A stretch of DNA of 63,610 bases. Origin: Gyrodactylus bullatarudis (Eukaryota > Platyhelminthes > Monogenea > Gyrodactylidea > Gyrodactylidae). Where the stretch lies: positions 394,718 to 458,327 of the forward strand of contig SSNU01000234.1 of the NCBI GenBank assembly GCA_012064415.1, in the 5' to 3' direction. Below, one piece after another: positions 23,501 to 33,261 of the stretch (positions are counted from its first letter, which is position 1; the number at the start of each line of letters is the position of its first letter). The translations under genes were made by a program, and so were the position numbers. The notes below the pieces were generated by a model. It searched no databases. It saw only the letters and a program-made list of their open reading frames with translations, and was not told the DNA's origin.

Positions 23501-25090
23501 ATTCCTTGTAATCAAAAGAAGACTGAATGGATGTGGAAATTTAAAGGTTTTTCCCTTACACACTCCTTGCCAGTTAAGTATGCCTATAAGTTCTATAAGG
23601 TTATAATCGATTTTAATAGGAGCAATTAAGGTAAAAGAGGGCTTAACTACAGAAGTAAATAAAACTACTCTAAAGCATTATATATTGTAAATCAACATCA
23701 ATCATTTCTGATATAATGAATAGTTTTCATTCAAGAATTTCGAACGTAAATTGATTGATCCATGTAAAAGATATACACGGATGATCTCATTTAAAATGAT
23801 TTTTATGCAGATTTAGATTCTATTTTGTTATCATTCTTAGGCTTAGGATGGATGCTAAAGTCAAGAATAATTTGCATAACGGTAAAGATTCAGTTCTCTC
23901 TCTCTTTCTCAAAAGCATGGAATGGAGTGAATAAATATGTAGACAGAGGTCACCTGCTGAGAAACTCACAATTTGGATTTCGTTTCATAAAGTTCTGATA
24001 GCACCAGACACTAAGCATGGTACCGATTTCGTTTCCAGTGAATATGTGCCATTTACCCCTGATGTTGATGAAGAAATCAGGTTTATCTTGACTTACTCAA
24101 CTTTTTCAGCTAGCGCCAAACGATCAGCATCCGGGTCATTGGCCAGAATAATGGGAATGTCCTCTTTATCGCAAAATTTTATGGCCAATTCGAGAGAAGA
24201 GGGTTCCTCAGGGTTCGGATGTCGGACACTGGGGAAGTCAGGGTTAGGGTCAACTTGTTCCTTGATTGGAATGACTGGAGAGAACCCAAACTTTTCCATG
24301 ATTCTGTTAACCCTTTCATAGCCAACGCCGTGCATGGCTGAATAGGCTACTTTAATGAGAGAGTTGCCGTTGAAATGACTAGGTAATTTCAATTAGAATA
24401 GAGATTACTAATTGTAGCAAGATTCCCTGAAAATATCGTCCAAGTAGGCTTCTTCGAGAACTGGCATTGGATTAATTAGTTTAGGATGGTTCATAACGTC
24501 AAGCTTATCGTAATAATCAAATTCAGGCTGTAGCGAATCTTTAATGGAACTTGTGATTTCCTTGTCTATAGGACTGATAATTTGCGCGCCATTATCCCAG
24601 TAAACTTTGTAGCCATTATCTTCTTTGCGGTTGTGTGAGGCAGTTATCATGATTCCAGCACAACAGTTAAACTTTTTAACTCCATATGCTACGTATGGGG
24701 TTGGTACAACTTTATCATGCAAATAAACTTTAATGTTCTTTCTTAGAAAGACACTCGCAGTTAGTTTAGCCCATTTTTCACTGTTGTAACGACCGTCGAA
24801 ACCTAACATGACACCGTTTTCTAGTTTTTTGGGATTCTTTTGAAGGACTTTACAAATTCCCTGCGTCGCTTGAATGATTATAAGATCATTCATATTTGCA
24901 TATCCTGCGCCCATGAAGCCCCTTAGACCAGCAGTACCAAATTCAATTCTTGGCGTAAACATTCTTGAGAGATTTCCGATAGCTTGAGTAATCTCTTTTA
25001 TTGTCTCAGGATTCTTGATTGAACAATAAATTTATTTACTTTATCATATTTTAAAAATTCATTGATTTGATCGACAAGATCCTGGTTCAT
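20518..25090 (-). CDS. PGM2: Phosphoglucomutase 2 (PGM2/PGM2L1 type)
   Basis: Seven exons in transcript order: 25090-25040, 25013-24409, 24378-24097, 24058-23970, 21782-21464, 21392-21030, 20605-20518; 598 residues, close to the 612 of human PGM2. It interconverts hexose and pentose 1- and 6/5-phosphates in the cytosol through a phosphoserine. Visible sites: EFGTAGLRG near the N-terminus; catalytic loop TASHN with Ser about 143; DNGYKVYWDNGAQIISP; Mg-binding loop DPDADR about 300-305; sugar-binding EEAIGF; phosphate-binding TSGTEPKIKYY near the C-terminus. Introns are 26, 30, 38, 2187, 71 and 424 bp; every junction joins sequence that aligns without gaps to PGM2, including the 17-codon first exon MNQDLVDQINEFLKYDK. 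The gene is complete and looks functional. Confidence 0.95.
21783..23969 (-). other. 2.2-kb intron of PGM2
   Basis: Donor T|GTGAGT at 23969, acceptor TTTTTTAG at 21783. It is about 80 times longer than the gene's shortest intron. It contains no convincing ORF. A match to the CTAGTTAATATAAAGATG-type terminal motif of the foldback/repeat superfamily lies near 21916, suggesting repeat insertion explains part of the length. An AGGTCA half-site is at 23947. Confidence 0.85.
25014..25039 (-). other. 26-bp intron of PGM2
   Basis: Starts GTAAATAAAT and ends ATCAAG, between codons for DK and NPE (phase 0). The joined sequence reads YDKNPETIKEIT, matching the WDKNPKT segment of animal PGM2, so the splice is well supported. 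Confidence 0.9.
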
Positions 25091-25724
25091 TATCAATTAG
25101 TTATCTATTTGAAATAACAGCACAAGGATCAGTTTGTTAAAGTTACTGAGATTAAGACGATAATTAATTTCAAAATACAAAAAAATTAAAATTTTCATAT
25201 TACTAGATTTTGAAGGAAAACTTTCGGTATGAAAAAGCACAACTATTATATTAAATTTGATATAAAACGTTTTTAATTTTTTCCCTACCTTGAGCAACTT
25301 CAAACACATCCTTCTATTAAATTATAATTAGCGATGCTTTATACAAAAATACCTTAAAGAGACACTAAGAGGCAAATAGTTTATCCATCTTTTTTCCTTG
25401 AATACTTTGACTGTAATGGAGGCTCTTGGATAAGGCACTTGTTATTTATCTTATAATAGACTAGATCAATCTAATTAATACCCACATATCTATAGTTGTA
25501 AAGTTCAAAACAAAGGACCTTTGTTATAGCTATGAATTTGAAGCGGAATTTATGAGTTTAAAAAATAATCTTTTTTAATTTACAAATTTTCCGAGAACAA
25601 TAATGTACAACAAATTCTGAATTCTCTTAGAATTAAGAGGCAGGGTATTTTTTAGATTAAAATTAGGTAGTAAATGCTTATTTGGTTGGCCTGATTAACC
25701 TAGATAATTCTTGATTTTTTTTTT
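25091..25724. other. Intergenic, 3' flank of histone H1 and promoter of PGM2
   Basis: PGM2 and H1 are in tandem on the minus strand, so this 634-bp gap holds the PGM2 promoter and the H1 3' UTR. I see no conserved histone-mRNA 3' stem-loop in the 125 bp after the H1 stop; an AATAAG-like element lies about 45 bp after it. Confidence 0.5.
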
Positions 25725-26351
25725 CTATTTCTTGGCTGCTGCCTTCTTTGTTGGGGTCTTGGCCTTTTTGGCTGCAGCTGGCTTTTTAGTGGGAGTCTTT
25801 TTAGCCTTAGGGGACTTTGGTTTAGTTGCCTTTGGTGATTTTGGTTTCTTGGGAGACTTCTCAGTCTTCTTGGGAGCTGCAGCCTTCTTGGTTGTCTTCT
25901 TTTCAACCTTGGCTTCGACTGGCTTCTCAGCACTGGCTGACTCATCAGACTTCTTGGTCTCCTTCTTTGGCTTTTTGGGAGTGGCCTTCTTTTTGGGGGT
26001 CTTTTCCTTCTTTGGGCTCTTCGGGGTCTTGGCAGCAACCTTCTTTTCAGCACTTTCCTTCTTGGCAGGGGCTGGAAGACGGAAGGAACCTTGGGCACCA
26101 GTTCCTTTGCTATTCAAGAATCTTCCGGCTTTAACACCGCTAATAAGTCCTTTTTTGACGTGTACTTCGACCTTGTCATCAAGAGTGAAGTTGGCCTTGA
26201 GGTATTTAATGATGGCCTGTCTTGAGGATCCATTACGTTCCTTCAATTCAGATATGGCTGTTTTGATCATATCAGCGTATGGTGGATGGACAGCTGGTTT
26301 CTTCTCAACTTTTGCTTTGGGGGCTTTTTGTGTTGCGGCTGGAGCAGACAT
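25725..26351 (-). CDS. H1: Linker histone H1
   Basis: A single-exon gene, 208 residues, starting MSAPAATQKAPKAKVEKK at 26351. Residues about 22-97 form the globular winged-helix domain: HPPYADMIKTAISELKERNG, then SSRQAIIKYLKANF and GVKAGRFLNSKGTGAQGSF, typical H1/H5. The C-terminal half is Lys/Ala/Pro-rich with many S/TPKK-type repeats (KSPKK, KTPKK, KTPTKK) that bind linker DNA and are CDK targets. It compacts chromatin at the nucleosome entry/exit site. A TATATATATA tract about 38-48 bp before the ATG may act as a TATA box. The missing 3' stem-loop suggests a polyadenylated, replication-independent variant. Ala/Lys codon runs create long open frames on the opposite strand that are shadows. 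Confidence 0.95.
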   Translation of the reverse strand: MSAPAATQKAPKAKVEKKPAVHPPYADMIKTAISELKERNGSSRQAIIKYLKANFTLDDKVEVHVKKGLISGVKAGRFLNSKGTGAQGSFRLPAPAKKESAEKKVAAKTPKSPKKEKTPKKKATPKKPKKETKKSDESASAEKPVEAKVEKKTTKKAAAPKKTEKSPKKPKSPKATKPKSPKAKKTPTKKPAAAKKAKTPTKKAAAKK

Positions 26352-28815
26352 AGTTAATGTAGAAATTACAAAAATCCTTCTAGAGATATATATATATTGA
26401 AAATAGTAATCACATACTAAGCATTCAAATAAATATTTCTCTGCACACAATGTATTAATATAAGGTAGAAATAATAAGAAATGATATCAGAACAAACTGC
26501 AATAACTTTTAGAAAATTTAATCTTTTTTCAAAATTCTTTTTTTATTTTTTAGAAGAATAGTTAACCTATATATGAACCAAATTTGGTGTCTCTAGTGAT
26601 TTTCTTTCTTGTAGAAATTTCAAGATGAATCTGGAAAATTTGGAAAGTCGATTTACAACTATCGACTTTGGACCCCTCCAACTTTTTTATTCTTCGGTCT
26701 TGAGAAAAAAATCTTTCACGAAAAATGAAGAACAACTATTCAAAAACAAGGAAATTCAATTAGATTTGGGTTATTCTCTGATTTTATCCAAAAAATTTCA
26801 CCGAACCAGACCAGGGTGAGGTAGAAATTCTGATCATAGAGTTTTATTCTTCTGCTATCTTGATTAGTCTCGTGAATATTTGCTATTACCGAAAGGATCC
26901 ATCGTACATTAAGTGATTTTGAGCAAGTAATTTTACGAATTAAACCACGATCGGCTGGATTCCCACAAGCCAGCCCTGATGTGCTAATTTTTTTACTTGA
27001 CACGATTTATTTATTTAAGGGTTCAAAACCAAAAAAAACAAAATTCATTCTCAGATGTAACATAGACCTTTAGATACCTCAGGTTGAAATGTATTTAATA
27101 TAATTACGTAATTTATAGCTATGAATATTATTCCTTGAATAGGACATTTGACCACTGGGCTACATGGAAGATGCCAGAAGCAAGAACTAAATGCATTGGA
27201 TTGATATGAGGATATTGAGTCTTGTAAATTGTCATTTTAATCAATCTTTTCACTTTTCATGGAGGTTTATCAGATGGTGATGATGTCACCGGAAGAACAC
27301 AGTCAACTCATCCGTAGAATTTTCTCATCAAGAATTCGAGATCAAAATCAACTCAAATATTTTTATCTAATCAACTTAATTAGCCTCATCTCTGTAGTAT
27401 GATCATGGTTCTTGAACGTGAAAATTTTTTCAAGATTTATACCATGCATTTTATAAACTAAACTAGAAGGAAGGACCACAGGGATCGTGATGAAAAATAA
27501 TTTTATTTTTAATTAAATAATTCTACAATACAAAGGGATACGTGTAATACGTTGAAAATTTAAAATTTTAAATAAACCGCTCAAAATTTTTGGCGCAAAT
27601 CAAAATTACCACCTCATATCGTGCCATCTACTATTCCATTTAAGTACCAATGGGTGATTTTTTCATTCATAACAAAATTTTCACTTAGAAATTTGAATGT
27701 AAATCAAAAATTAAATTTTATCAAATTTTTGTGAAAATTTATGTCAAGTGGACATTACAATGTATAATAAATCATAATTAGGTGCAAATATCACACATCT
27801 ATCAAAAACATGCTTTTAAATTGTTAGAATTTCACTTTGTTGGCACTTTTGTGACATCCCATGAACAAAGAAGAGTTATAGACGAAAAAAAATAATCCAG
27901 GTGTTTCTGGATTATTTCAGCCAATCAGAATCAAGATAGCATTCTCCATTACACAAAATGAGTCTCATGCATTCATAGGAGCCATTGTTGTAAGGGTAAT
28001 CGTATTTTATTTAAGGTTAACTATAATTTCTATCAAAGATCAGAATATTAACCCTCCAAGGTCAAAAATACTTACAATTTCTTCATCAGATCCAGCTACG
28101 CATTCAGTAGTCTACTGAGTTAAGTTGAAGAAAAATTAAAGGGATTAATTTTCCCAGCTGATCAATCGAATTAGACTTATAAGACAAATTAAATAGAATC
28201 TTTTTGTTGCAATGCTATCAGCATTTTCTTGATGATGAAATTTTATCAGGCTCGTTAAATGAAATTGATTTTTCTAAACGTTTTTTACTGAAATGATCAG
28301 ACAAAGAATGGAATTTTATTTGTGTTAAAATAACACTGTTATTAGACCAAAAAAAGACACCCCAAATTGAAGACTCCCAATGAGAAACTTCATGCTTACA
28401 GAGTGTTAGACGCTTAGCAATTCTCAGTCTGAAAAGTTCAGATGACTTTTATTAATTGATATATAGGAGAAATCAAAAATTTCTTCTAGCAATAGAATTT
28501 TTATTTAAATGCTCTGTTCTCGTAGTCATGATTTTAGACTCTCGAACGCTTCAAAACGAGAATGAGTTCCCGAGATCAATTAGATTATTTAATTGATAAT
28601 ATCTATTCTTATTGTTTTGATTATGAGCCAAGCTCGCTGTTGATTCTTTTACATGAATTTTTGATGATGTTCAAAAAAAAATTCCATTCGTAGTTGATTT
28701 TCCACTTTTTTCTGATCGACCACAACAATGTGGTTCATCTATTCTAAGAGTGTGATCTTGGAAAAAATTAATTTAATAAATCATTCATGTATTCTGACAA
28801 GTTGAAAAATGATTA
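26352..28815. other. Intergenic region with tRNA-like repeat remnants
   Basis: Apart from the H1 promoter this has no gene I can support. Two tRNA-like heads are seen on the minus strand: one near 26920-26995 with a GGCTGG/CCAGCC hairpin (26953-26975) and a B-box-like GGTTTAATTCG, and one near 27135-27170 with an A-box-like TAGCCCAGTGGT. ORFs 26625-26819 and 26740-27003 fall in the first. A perfect 10-bp stem with a 6-base loop (AATAATCCAG...CTGGATTATT) lies at 27891-27916. Confidence 0.4.
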
Positions 28816-29631
28816 TTAATAGGATATTTTGTTTTCTTCAACAAGCTGCAAGACTGTTTTGATATTGGTGAATTCTGAGGTGAATGACTGCAGAGGATCA
28901 ATTTTTAAATGATTAAAATATTTTAGATCAAGAATGTTATCATTTTCATCCACAAGAATATTGACAATGGATGCATCAGTGTCGTAGAGGACTTCTTGTG
29001 CTTTGCAGGGAGATCTAATGATTTTTGGGGAAATTTTCTCATTTTCTGCATGGGTAGAAATTATAAACGTATAAGATGCTGGCTTTGCTAGCAATTCAAG
29101 AGAGATAAATTGATTTTCAACGAAAACTTCACCAGCTTTGTAGGACAACATTGGCCATCGAGTTGAAGTGAGAGCAGAAAAAACACAAGGAACGAGGCAA
29201 TCCAAAATGGAACCATTATCTTGGAGTAAAACTATGTCAATATTCAATATGTAATTGAATTTTGATTGATCGAATTCATCCAAAACATTCATGTTTATAT
29301 TTTTATTCACATAGCGTTTAAGCAGATTACCAATATAGTTGGAAATGAATTTCTCGCTGAAAAGTTGAGTCCTCTTGATGCCTAAATAGTGATGGGAGGT
29401 ATCAAAGGAAACAAGAAATGGCGATTTAACTTTATCATTGCTAGGAACAATGTTTACATTTATACCACATATTAAACTAGTGCCTCGATAGTTGGATAGA
29501 CAAGATCCATGACAAGTTGAAAGTACATCTTGAGTTAGTTCTAGAATACCGCTTTCAGTTTTTCCATCAATGAATTTCACACGATTAAAATTAGAATAGA
29601 AAGACAAATTTTTAAAACATGAGTCTTCCAT
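28816..29631 (-). CDS. EXOSC7: Exosome RNase-PH-like subunit (EXOSC7/Rrp42-like)
   Basis: A single-exon 271-residue protein with RNase PH fold. Segments matching the non-catalytic ring subunits of the RNA exosome: [20 protein letters not shown] followed by TSLICGINV (the family's GS-x-x-x-x-x-G-x-T-x-x-x-G-V block), [16 protein letters not shown] (the 'lyVDv-lle-dGni-Da' block) and a C-terminal [17 protein letters not shown]. The best resemblance is to EXOSC7, including the E-x-T-D-V pattern and the DP-x-S tail; EXOSC8 is the alternative. The N-terminus is diverged and the RPDGR-type motif is only partly kept (FIDGKTESG). The ring threads 3'-5' RNA decay substrates in nucleus and cytoplasm. 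It faces RPL31 across 107 bp. Confidence 0.7.
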   Translation of the reverse strand: MEDSCFKNLSFYSNFNRVKFIDGKTESGILELTQDVLSTCHGSCLSNYRGTSLICGINVNIVPSNDKVKSPFLVSFDTSHHYLGIKRTQLFSEKFISNYIGNLLKRYVNKNINMNVLDEFDQSKFNYILNIDIVLLQDNGSILDCLVPCVFSALTSTRWPMLSYKAGEVFVENQFISLELLAKPASYTFIISTHAENEKISPKIIRSPCKAQEVLYDTDASIVNILVDENDNILDLKYFNHLKIDPLQSFTSEFTNIKTVLQLVEENKISY

Positions 29632-29738
29632 TTAAAATTTCTATTAATAAAAACAAAATATTCTACTCGATTTTACAATTGTTTTTTTACGCGGAATATT
29701 CAAGTTTCATACATTTAGCGTGCAGTTATTCTATCATC
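29632..29738. promoter_or_regulatory. Divergent promoter, exosome subunit / RPL31
   Basis: Only 107 bp separate the two start codons, so regulation must be shared or interleaved. A pyrimidine-rich stretch (TTATTCTATCATC) lies just before the RPL31 ATG and could correspond to the 5' TOP-like leader of ribosomal-protein mRNAs; the transcription start cannot be placed from sequence. Confidence 0.45.
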
Positions 29739-30133
29739 ATGGTTAAGAAGGAGACTAAGCCCAGAAGAAGCACCAGAAAAGGTGTTGCCACCAGAGAATA
29801 TACCATCAATCTCCACAAACGAGTTTTTGGTTTGGGCTTCAAAAAGAAGGCTCCCAGAGCTATTAAAGAAGTCAAAAAGTTCGCTCAAAAGATGATGGGA
29901 ACCGAGGACGTCCGTGTCGATGTCAGACTCAACAAGTGAGCTCTATTAACCTTATCTTTAGATATCTATGGTCCAAGGGTGTCAGAAACATTCCCTACAG
30001 AGTCAGGGTTAGACTTGCCAGAAAGCAGAACGAAGATGAAGAGAGCACTCAAAAATTCTACACGCTCGTCACCTACGTACCTTGTGCTGACTTCAAGGGA
30101 AAACAGATCCAGAATGTTGAAATTGATGATTAA
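29739..30133 (+). CDS. RPL31: Ribosomal protein L31 (eL31)
   Basis: Exons 29739-29935 and 29962-30133 encode 122 residues (human 125). It begins [15 protein letters not shown] and contains the family signature [20 protein letters not shown], then [25 protein letters not shown], and after the splice [19 protein letters not shown] and YTLVTYVP. eL31 is a large-subunit protein near the peptide exit tunnel. The intron is 26 bp (29936-29961, GTGAGC...TTTAG) and splits the Lys codon after two bases; removing it joins RLNK to YLWSKG exactly as in other animals. TAA stop at 30131-30133 is followed almost at once by AATAAA. Confidence 0.97.
29936..29961 (+). other. 26-bp intron of RPL31
   Basis: GTGAGC...TTTAG, phase 2. 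The flanking protein is so conserved that the splice is effectively proven by the alignment. There is little room for a branch point: an adenosine at 29947-29948 lies about 14 bp from the acceptor. Confidence 0.95.
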
Positions 30134-30134
30134 A

Positions 30135-30140
30135 AATAAA
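30135..30140 (+). terminator. RPL31 polyadenylation signal
   Basis: AATAAA starting two bases after the TAA stop codon. If used, the 3' UTR would be only some 15-30 bases long, in keeping with a compact ribosomal-protein mRNA. Confidence 0.6.
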
Positions 30141-30354
30141 GGATTGGTTTTTACTTTGCAAACTCCATAAGTCTTGTTCTTATGTCTTTCTTTCCTGCGT
30201 ATATTAACTACATGGATTATTCTTTTTATTGTCTACTTTATCGATAAATTATTCGAGTTATTAATGCGCAAATTTCCAATTACGCGTTACATTTGTAAAA
30301 ACAATCTTAAAGTTTCCTCTAAAATAAATGCCTTAATTAGCTAAGACAAAATTA

Positions 30355-30912
30355 ATGAAGACTCATGGCAAAATTCCTGAGGAAATTTAAGACTGGATTG
30401 CTGATGATAAATTAGACGAAGAAGACTAGCATCAGGAAGAAATACTCGGGTCATTAAAGCGTACTGGATCTTTAATGACGTTTCAATTATTAAGACATCA
30501 AGCGTTGATTAAAATTCAAAAGAGCAAATTGAAGGCAAAAGAGGAACAGCTTCAAGCTCTTGTGGATTCAGCAGATAATGATTCAAAGAAGGAAGAGTCA
30601 CCCAATGTATTGGAATCGAATGTAGATGATAAAATTAAGAGCCCAGATGAGGTGGATAATTCTACTGATCAAGCTCTTGTGGATTCAGCAGAAAATTATT
30701 CAAAGAAGGAAGAGTCACCCAATGTATTGGAATCGAATGTAGATGATAAAATTAAGAGCCCAGATGAGGTGGATAAAGCTGCTGGAATTATAGCGGATCT
30801 GGAGCATAATGAAAATTTTGAAAATTTTCAACATAAAATAACACTAGCATTTGCCTCGAGACAAAGATTGGTCTCCTGTGAGAAAAATAATTGTTGTTTT
30901 CTCTTTATCTAA
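30355..30912 (+). pseudogene. Unknown acidic-repeat protein with two in-frame stops
   Basis: From ATG 30355 the frame reads MKTHGKIPEEI, TAA (30388), DWIADDKLDEED, TAG (30427), then HQEEILGSLKRTGSLM and an uninterrupted 145-codon frame from ATG 30475 to 30912. The segments before and after each stop share the same acidic/helical character, so the stops look like lesions in one ancestral frame. No GT lies in this part, so introns cannot remove them. The 145-residue part is Glu/Asp/Lys/Ser-rich with a direct repeat of 39 residues and no recognised domain. Either a decaying gene, one restarted at 30475, or a readthrough gene. Genuine genes nearby use TAA, TAG and TGA as stops, so code reassignment is unlikely. 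Confidence 0.4.
30553..30776 (+). repeat. 117-bp tandem duplication inside the unknown ORF
   Basis: Two units with a period of 117 bp (39 codons), the second starting at 30670. They are almost identical: EESPNVLESNVDDKIKSPDE is perfectly repeated and the few differences (DNDS versus ENYS) lie near the unit start. Because the period is a multiple of three the frame is kept. The near identity implies a recent event. Confidence 0.85.
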
Positions 30913-32259
30913 TCGAAATTTGCTGATAGTTTATTATGTAAAATTTAGTTGAGAGAAAAACTCAATGTGAGTCCCATGTTAATACGAGAATTGTAGGAAA
31001 CTTTTTAATAATAATTTTTGGAGAAGGTTTTAGAAAAACATCCAATGGTTTTTTCCCAGCCATGAAAATGCACCCTTTAAAGAATAATCTTTAGATATTA
31101 TTTGACTATAAATGAGATAAATAAATAAGATTCGTATTACGAATTTCTTAGCGTATAAATTCAATTGCTAATCAATTCAATATGATTACAAAATCTCATG
31201 TCTACTCATGAGTAGCTAGAGTAAATCAAAATTAATTTTATTTTATTCCTCAGTTCTATATGTGAAAAGATGATCAACCAGAGGGGATTCATAAGAAGAA
31301 AAATAAGATTTGTTGTTGTAAACCTTGAATAAAACAAATGAATCTATCATTATTGCTACTATATTTCTAAAATCAGTTGAAAATAACTCCTTTTAATTTG
31401 AGAACCAATTTGTAAATTGTACAAAGTAAAGCCAACGTGTTTCATCAGTCTTGTATTACTGAAAGGACTACATTTGTCAAACTTTGTCAGTAAATTTGCA
31501 TTTACCCGTAAATTTCATCTCTTAAGAGGTAGTGAGTAGTACAACCTAATGTGGAGAAAATACCGTAATATGTGAGAACATGTTTTTGTAGATTATCGAA
31601 AAGATCTCCAAAAGACAATTGAATGCAGTAAAAGAAATTACTTTAGATGTTAAAGAATTGACTTCAGAATGAAATGTGATCAATTCGAAATAAACGAAAA
31701 TTCAAATAGTTCCCTTCATACCGGAACTGTATGTAGCACAATTGAAACATTATCAAATAAATTGAAAATTTTCGAGTTTATAGAAAATATAGAATTAAGA
31801 AATCTTCAAGGTCAGAGGTTTCTTATTTCTCAATGAAAAATCTGGTGATGGAGTAAAACTGATTCCAAAACTTGTAACAGGCTTGAATATCTATGATCTA
31901 AGTTACAAATGATCAGAGCAAGATTGGTTCTCATGAGAAAAATGCTCACAATTCTAATTAAACTGATTCTTTAGGATATAAACCTTAGAATTTTATCTAT
32001 CAAAACTGTAACAGTGCAGCACCTATAATTAAAAAGATTAACTATATATTATTTCGTTCTCGATGCTTAGATAATATATCCCACAGGTTCGTCTAAATTG
32101 GTAATGGATTAGCCCATGTCGCAGCGAATGTTACAGCTTACTAAAGAACGAAAAAATAAAGTTTTTCAATTCAATTATTGATTCTCTCGTTCCTAAACGA
32201 CGTTATAATAAATTCTTATAAGAAGTAGGATCCTTTTTTTACTTTTTGGTTTTTTTAAA
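30913..32259. other. Intergenic region with exon-like fragment
   Basis: Mostly A/T-rich. On the plus strand an acceptor-like TTTTTGTAG at 31591 is followed by an open IIEKISKRQLNAVKEI frame (to about 31670), and an overlapping 55-codon ORF beginning MKCDQFEINENSN follows. These may be remnants of the same decayed neighbourhood as the flanking ORFs, but no splice solution was convincing. Confidence 0.3.
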
Positions 32260-32991
32260 ATGAATATTGAGGATAAAAGAAAGTTTCTAGCTGAATTAAA
32301 ACAGCTTGCTTCGAACGATGAGTAGACAGAGGAAGAATTCAAGGTAAAATTAGACTCATTTTGCACAGCGAATAGAGAAGTCATGTTGGATATCGTCAAA
32401 ATGCTATTAACCGTCAGTTCAGAAACCTTGTTCCAATTCACAGAAGAGGTTGCTGCATCAGGCCACCAGGAATTGCCAGACAAAACAGCGGGAACAGAAA
32501 TCGAGGGACAAGTACAGCCATTGGAAGTGGAAGTAAGCAATTCCACTGAAGAAATTAAGGGAATAAATGATCCAATAAGTCTAGAAGAAGGTGACGACGA
32601 TGAAGAAATAGAAGAAGCAGAAGAAAAAGACATGGAAACGAGACTAAGATCTGATTTGGCCAATATGGTTAGAAGAGCCCTCTGCTTCTCCAAAACTGAT
32701 GACATCAAGCTATATCTAGAGATTGAAGTGGACTTGGTGAAAAGATACAGGAAGGCTTTAATGATTATTTCTAGTCTTGTAATTTGCAAGGAGGAAATCT
32801 TGGCAGAAAAATCCCTACCGAAACAACCTCAACCAGTGATCCCAGAGCCAGTAAAGCCAAGCAGAGAGAGAAGGAAATTCCCTTTCAATCTTGAACGAAA
32901 GAGGACTAGTACAAAGCGTAAACATGACCAAGTTGACAACCAAAACAGCAGTAAAAATGAGAATGCGAATAAGAGAAAAATTCTATTCTAA
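32260..32991 (+). pseudogene. Unknown acidic/basic protein with an in-frame TAG
   Basis: From ATG 32260 the frame reads MNIEDKRKFLAELKQLASND, E, then TAG (32323-32325), then TEEEFKVKLDSF and stays open to the stop at 32991. Without the TAG it would be about 243 residues; from the next ATG (32383) it is 202. The centre is strongly acidic (GDDDEEIEEAEEKD) and predicted helical; the C-terminus is basic, with an NLS-like KRTSTKRKHD. No family recognised. GT...AG excisions around the TAG shift frame into new stops, so it is not hidden by an intron. It resembles its upstream neighbour in having an intact long 3' part and a broken 5' part. Confidence 0.4.
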
Positions 32992-33021
32992 AATCAATAT
33001 ATTCTTCTCAAAGAGTTGACT

Positions 33022-33261
33022 TTATTTGCACACGAAAATTTTCCAAACTGTTCTCAAGCAGTTAAGGAAATGTCTCAACCTGCCAGAAAAAACAGGTCTT
33101 ATTTTGTAATTGAGTAAGTAGCCGGCCCTCTCATGAATCTCATCGAATTTAGTCTGGTAATAATTAAGAAAATTTCGAGATAAAAATCTGCGTGAAAAAA
33201 ATCTCCACCGAAATAAGGCCGTAAAAAAGTCAATGAACGCAGAAATAGCTGTTTGATCCAT
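33022..33261 (-). CDS. Small hypothetical protein
   Basis: A 79-residue ORF, tail-to-tail with the acidic ORF ending at 32991. It reads MDQTAISAFIDFFTALF, then RWRFFSRRFLSRNF, a Tyr-rich middle and a basic C-terminus. The first 20 residues are hydrophobic and could be a membrane or targeting segment. I recognise no family, and no splice sites were found to extend it. It may be a real small gene or chance. Confidence 0.2.
   Translation of the reverse strand: MDQTAISAFIDFFTALFRWRFFSRRFLSRNFLNYYQTKFDEIHERAGYLLNYKIRPVFSGRLRHFLNCLRTVWKIFVCK

Noticed and set aside
25711..26400. 229-codon plus-strand ORF opposite histone H1, and overlapping long ORFs at 25700-26098 and 25826-26134
   Set aside because: They are complements or frame shifts of the Lys/Ala/Pro-rich H1 tail; the F/L-rich translations come from AAG/GCC codons read in other frames.
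32323..32354. 22- or 32-bp micro-intron removing the TAG of the acidic ORF
   Set aside because: Both GT...AG choices create a frameshift with a stop immediately afterwards.
30355..32991. Reassignment of TAA/TAG to an amino acid as explanation for in-frame stops
   Set aside because: RPL31 ends in TAA and H1 in TAG at the expected C-termini, and PGM2 and the receptor end in TGA, with no internal stops in any of the four, so the standard code applies.
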